Assembly (NCBI GenBank): GCA_041665305.1
Contig: JBAYJD010000044.1
Location: 1-23,696, forward strand
Length of the DNA: 23,696 nt
Source of the DNA: YA12-FULL-51-18 sp041665305
Lineage (GTDB): Bacteria > Elusimicrobiota > Elusimicrobia > Elusimicrobiales > UBA9959
Direction of reading: 5' to 3'
In this document: positions 21,600-23,696 of the stretch, piece by piece
How positions within the stretch are numbered: the first letter of the stretch is position 1
Layout: the number at the start of each line of letters is the position of its first letter
Program-made: the position numbers and the translations under genes
The notes under the pieces: generated by a model
What the model saw: only the letters and a program-made list of their open reading frames with translations
What the model was told of the DNA's origin: nothing
Database searches by the model: none

Positions 21600-22180
21600 C
21601 CGTCTTTTCAGGAAAAAAAACAGGAGCTGCCCGCGGAATGAGCCGCTGGCTGGCAGCTGCGGCTTTGGCGGCCGCCCCGTCGGCGTACGCCGGTTCGCTG
21701 ATAAGCGCCCGGTACGCCATTTCCATCCCCATGCTGGTCAACGGCGGCGCCGACACGGCTTCGCCCGGCTACAGGATCCAGGCCGGCACGATCGGGCAGA
21801 GCCTGTCCGGGAACTCGCAAAGTTACAATTACGGGAATTCAGGCGGATTTGGGGACCGCGCCGCGGCGATGGCTTATCCTCCCGCCGCGGACCTGAGCGA
21901 CGCCTATGTGTACCCCAATCCTTTCAAGCCGAACAGCCCCGGCGCCTTCCAGGCCGCCAACTTAACCTTTAAGCATCTCCCCGCGGAGGCGACTATCCGC
22001 ATATTCGCGATAACCGGCAGGCGGGTGGCGGAACTTCACAAGACCGACAGGACGGTCGATTATTATGAGTGGAACGCCGTGAACGGCGACGGGCGGAAAC
22101 TGGCGAGCGGCGTCTACCTCTTTTTCATGACGGCGCCCGGGGGCGGGAAGGCAAAAGGCAAGTTCGCGGTGATAAGATGA
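21596..22180 (+). CDS. secreted protein with C-terminal FlgD-like/T9SS-type sorting domain
   Basis: The 194-residue protein has a signal peptide (cleavage after AYA at about residue 32; Met15 is an alternative start). A short Gly/Ser-rich region (about 50-88, SPGYRIQAGTIGQSLSGNSQ) follows. The C-terminal domain (about 104-194) begins VYPNPFKPNSPG and contains AEATIRIFAITGRRVAEL and GRKLASGVYLFF. This is the FlgD Ig-like/T9SS type A sorting-domain pattern that marks proteins for display or secretion in FCB and some related bacteria. It overlaps the kinase gene at its start and the PorV-like gene at its end by four bases each. It may be a small surface anchor, or a substrate of the PorV-like protein. 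Confidence 0.8.
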   Translation: MTVFSGKKTGAARGMSRWLAAAALAAAPSAYAGSLISARYAISIPMLVNGGADTASPGYRIQAGTIGQSLSGNSQSYNYGNSGGFGDRAAAMAYPPAADLSDAYVYPNPFKPNSPGAFQAANLTFKHLPAEATIRIFAITGRRVAELHKTDRTVDYYEWNAVNGDGRKLASGVYLFFMTAPGGGKAKGKFAVIR

Positions 22181-23133
22181 AGGCGCAAAAAAAGATCATA
22201 ATGGCGGGGGCCTGGGCGGCGCTGAGCCTGGGCGCCTGTATCTTTGCCGAAAGCGCGCCGGGGACCAGCGCGTTCCAGTTCCTCCAACTGGGCGTGGGGG
22301 CCAGACCGTCGGGGATGGGCGAAGCCTTCGCGGGCGTGGCCGGCGATGTGAACGCGGTCTATTGGAATCCCGCGGGGCTTGCCGCCCTGGAACGCCGCGA
22401 ACTGTCCCTGACGCACGCGCTCTGGTTTTCGGAGATAACTTATTCGAACCTCGCCTGCGCCCGGCCCGCCCTGGGCGGAGTCGCGGGTGCCGCGTTCAAT
22501 GTCCTTAATTCGGGCGGGATCCGGAAAGCGGACAACACCGGCGCGCGTCTTTCCGAGAAATACGATATGGCTGATCTTATGGGAGCGCTTTCCTATGCCC
22601 GGCAATGGGGCGGGCTGGCGCTGGGCGCGAATTTAAAATTCATCTCCTCGCGCATAGAAGAAGAAACCGCGCATTCCTATGCGGCCGACCTGGGCGCGCT
22701 CTACGGCGGTTTCAGGCCCTGGGGACGAAAGCTGCTGGTGGGCTTGTCGGCGCAGAATCTCGGCGCCAGGGCCGGATATGTGGCCGAAAAAAGTCCCCTG
22801 CCTGTGATCCTCCGGGCGGGAGGCTCCCTGGAGCTTTTTGAAGGCTTGCTGGTCGTTTCCGACCTGAACTACCTGGAAAAAGGGCTCAACCTCCATGTCG
22901 GGGCCGAATACGCGCGCGCGTTCGGCGCGTTAGTGACGGCGGTCAGGGGCGGGTATAAAGATGATACGGTAAAGGAACTGGGCGCGCTTTCCGGGCTGAC
23001 CGCGGGTCTGGGCGTAAAATGGAGCGATTATCAGCTGGACTACGCGTGGAATTCGTTCGCCGAGCTGGGGGTTACCCATAGGATCTCGCTGGGAATAAAG
23101 TTCGGCGGGCCGCATGATGGAGGGGGGCTATGA
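22177..23133 (+). CDS. PorV/PorQ-family outer-membrane barrel protein
   Basis: From ATG 22177 the protein has 318 residues with a signal peptide (about 1-25). The start of the mature protein reads APGTSAFQFLQLGVGARPSG, then GEAFAGVAGDVNAVYWNPAGLA. This GARxxGMGxAFxxxAxDxxAxxxNPAGL signature is shared by PorV/PorQ and the FadL-like UPF0164 group. The rest is regular beta strands (LALGANLKFISS, LLVGLSAQNLGARAGY), ending near GVTHRISLGIKFGG. PorV shuttles secreted substrates with sorting domains in type IX secretion; here the neighbouring gene encodes such a domain. Whether a full T9SS exists cannot be seen. Gene overlaps on both sides are ATGA. Confidence 0.85.
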   Translation: MKAQKKIIMAGAWAALSLGACIFAESAPGTSAFQFLQLGVGARPSGMGEAFAGVAGDVNAVYWNPAGLAALERRELSLTHALWFSEITYSNLACARPALGGVAGAAFNVLNSGGIRKADNTGARLSEKYDMADLMGALSYARQWGGLALGANLKFISSRIEEETAHSYAADLGALYGGFRPWGRKLLVGLSAQNLGARAGYVAEKSPLPVILRAGGSLELFEGLLVVSDLNYLEKGLNLHVGAEYARAFGALVTAVRGGYKDDTVKELGALSGLTAGLGVKWSDYQLDYAWNSFAELGVTHRISLGIKFGGPHDGGGL

Positions 23134-23696
23134 AAAGCAGCATGAAGATGGCGGTTTTCAGCGCAGCGCTGGGCGGACTGCTGATGGTTTTGGCCGCCGC
23201 GCCGCCGGCGCGGGCGGCTGTTCCGGAACTGATAAATTTTCAGGGCAAACTTACCGGCGCCGACGGTAAAGCGGTCTCCCGTCTTGTCCCTATAGTGTTT
23301 AAATTCTATACGGCCGCCGCGGGCGGTTCTCCCGTCTGGACTGAAACCCGGGACATAACGCCGGACAATTACGGCATTTACAGCGTAATGCTGGGGGAGA
23401 TCGTTCCTTTCAATTTAAATTTCTCCGTCCCTTATTGGCTGGGCGTGTCGGTGGGGAGCGATACCGAAATGACGCCCCGCTACAGGATCGTTCCTTCGGC
23501 TTATTCTTTATACGCCTTAAACAGCGCCACCGCCGCGTGGGCGGAGGGCGCGGATTGGGCCTCCCTGACCAATAAACCGGCGGTAACCGCGCAGGGGAAT
23601 GTTTTTAACGGCGCGAGCCAGCTTGTGCAGCTGGGCGCCGACGGAAAGCTGCCGGCCGTGGACGGCTCGAATCTGACCGGCCTGCCGGCCGCCGTC
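23130..23696 (+). CDS. secreted fibre-like protein, N-terminal part (3' end outside window)
   Basis: ATG 23130 overlaps the PorV-like stop (ATGA). The frame stays open to the end of the window, giving 189 residues. A signal peptide (about 1-30, cleavage after ARA) is followed by VPELINFQGKLTGADGKAVS, a domain of about 90 residues with PVWTETRDITPDNYGIYSV and PRYRIVPSAYSLYALNSA, and then the start of repeats SLTNKPAVTAQGNVFNGASQ, LVQLGADGKLPAVDGSNLTG. Long proteins of this kind, often with tail-fibre repeats, are common in Elusimicrobiota-like genomes and are thought to be surface exposed. The fourth gene of the coupled kinase/surface operon, it is presumably the main product. Full length and C-terminal domain cannot be seen. 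Confidence 0.8.
   Translation, partial: MKSSMKMAVFSAALGGLLMVLAAAPPARAAVPELINFQGKLTGADGKAVSRLVPIVFKFYTAAAGGSPVWTETRDITPDNYGIYSVMLGEIVPFNLNFSVPYWLGVSVGSDTEMTPRYRIVPSAYSLYALNSATAAWAEGADWASLTNKPAVTAQGNVFNGASQLVQLGADGKLPAVDGSNLTGLPAAV

Noticed and set aside
1..23696. CRISPR arrays, insertion sequences, phage genes, rRNA
   Set aside because: I saw no regularly spaced direct repeats, no transposase or integrase frames, and no rRNA sequence in the window.

Overview
This window looks like chromosomal DNA of a free-living, Gram-negative (diderm), GC-rich bacterium. The evidence is TamA/TamB, an outer-membrane phospholipase A, several signal-peptide beta-barrels ending in an aromatic residue, and BON-domain and lipoprotein genes. 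The surface module at the right end (protein with a FlgD/T9SS-like C-terminal domain, PorV/PorQ-like barrel, long fibre-like secreted protein with repeats of the SLTNKPAVTAQGNVFNGAS type) is a combination I associate with Elusimicrobiota and neighbouring or FCB-type lineages. The phylum is an inference, not a demonstration.

Layout. 1-2.1 kb is poorly conserved and partly decayed: the tail of a possible TolC-like protein, a hypothetical gene, a lipoprotein on the minus strand, the 5' half of a tRNA-Val gene with its promoter, and the C-terminal remnant of an alpha/beta-hydrolase gene. 2.1-3.6 kb holds an outer-membrane barrel and a small secreted basic protein, closed by a strong terminator. 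3.9-9.0 kb is a signalling block: a CheB-CheR-PAS-PAS-histidine kinase fusion overlapping a NarL-type response regulator, then a second, very similar regulator. 9.1-13.0 kb holds a GAF-PAS-PAS sensor that stops after the HisKA helix, a triple-BON periplasmic protein, a 49-residue lmo0937-family membrane protein and an AI-2E-family permease. 13.0-20.3 kb is an envelope block: tamA-tamB, a DUF4105 protein, and on the minus strand pldA, a DUF4833 lipoprotein and a small barrel. 20.5-23.7 kb is a histidine kinase joined by consecutive 4-bp ATGA overlaps to three secreted or surface-protein genes, the last running off the window.

The most interesting signal is not a gene. Six intergenic or gene-end sites share one spaced architecture: a box like CCGTAATACTACC, 17-18 nt, a box like TTCCGnATAG, 20-21 nt, then a -10 hexamer like TATAAT. 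They precede the CheB/CheR kinase, the second response regulator, the truncated sensor, the BON gene, the membrane histidine kinase and (on the minus strand) the small barrel gene. From the first base of the first box to the -10 hexamer the distance is 60 or 61 nt in all six. Five of the six lack a -35 hexamer at normal spacing. I read this as an activator-dependent promoter family defining a local regulon. The two NarL-type regulators, whose recognition helices are nearly identical, are the obvious candidate activators. The regulon would join signalling proteins to envelope-stress-type outputs.
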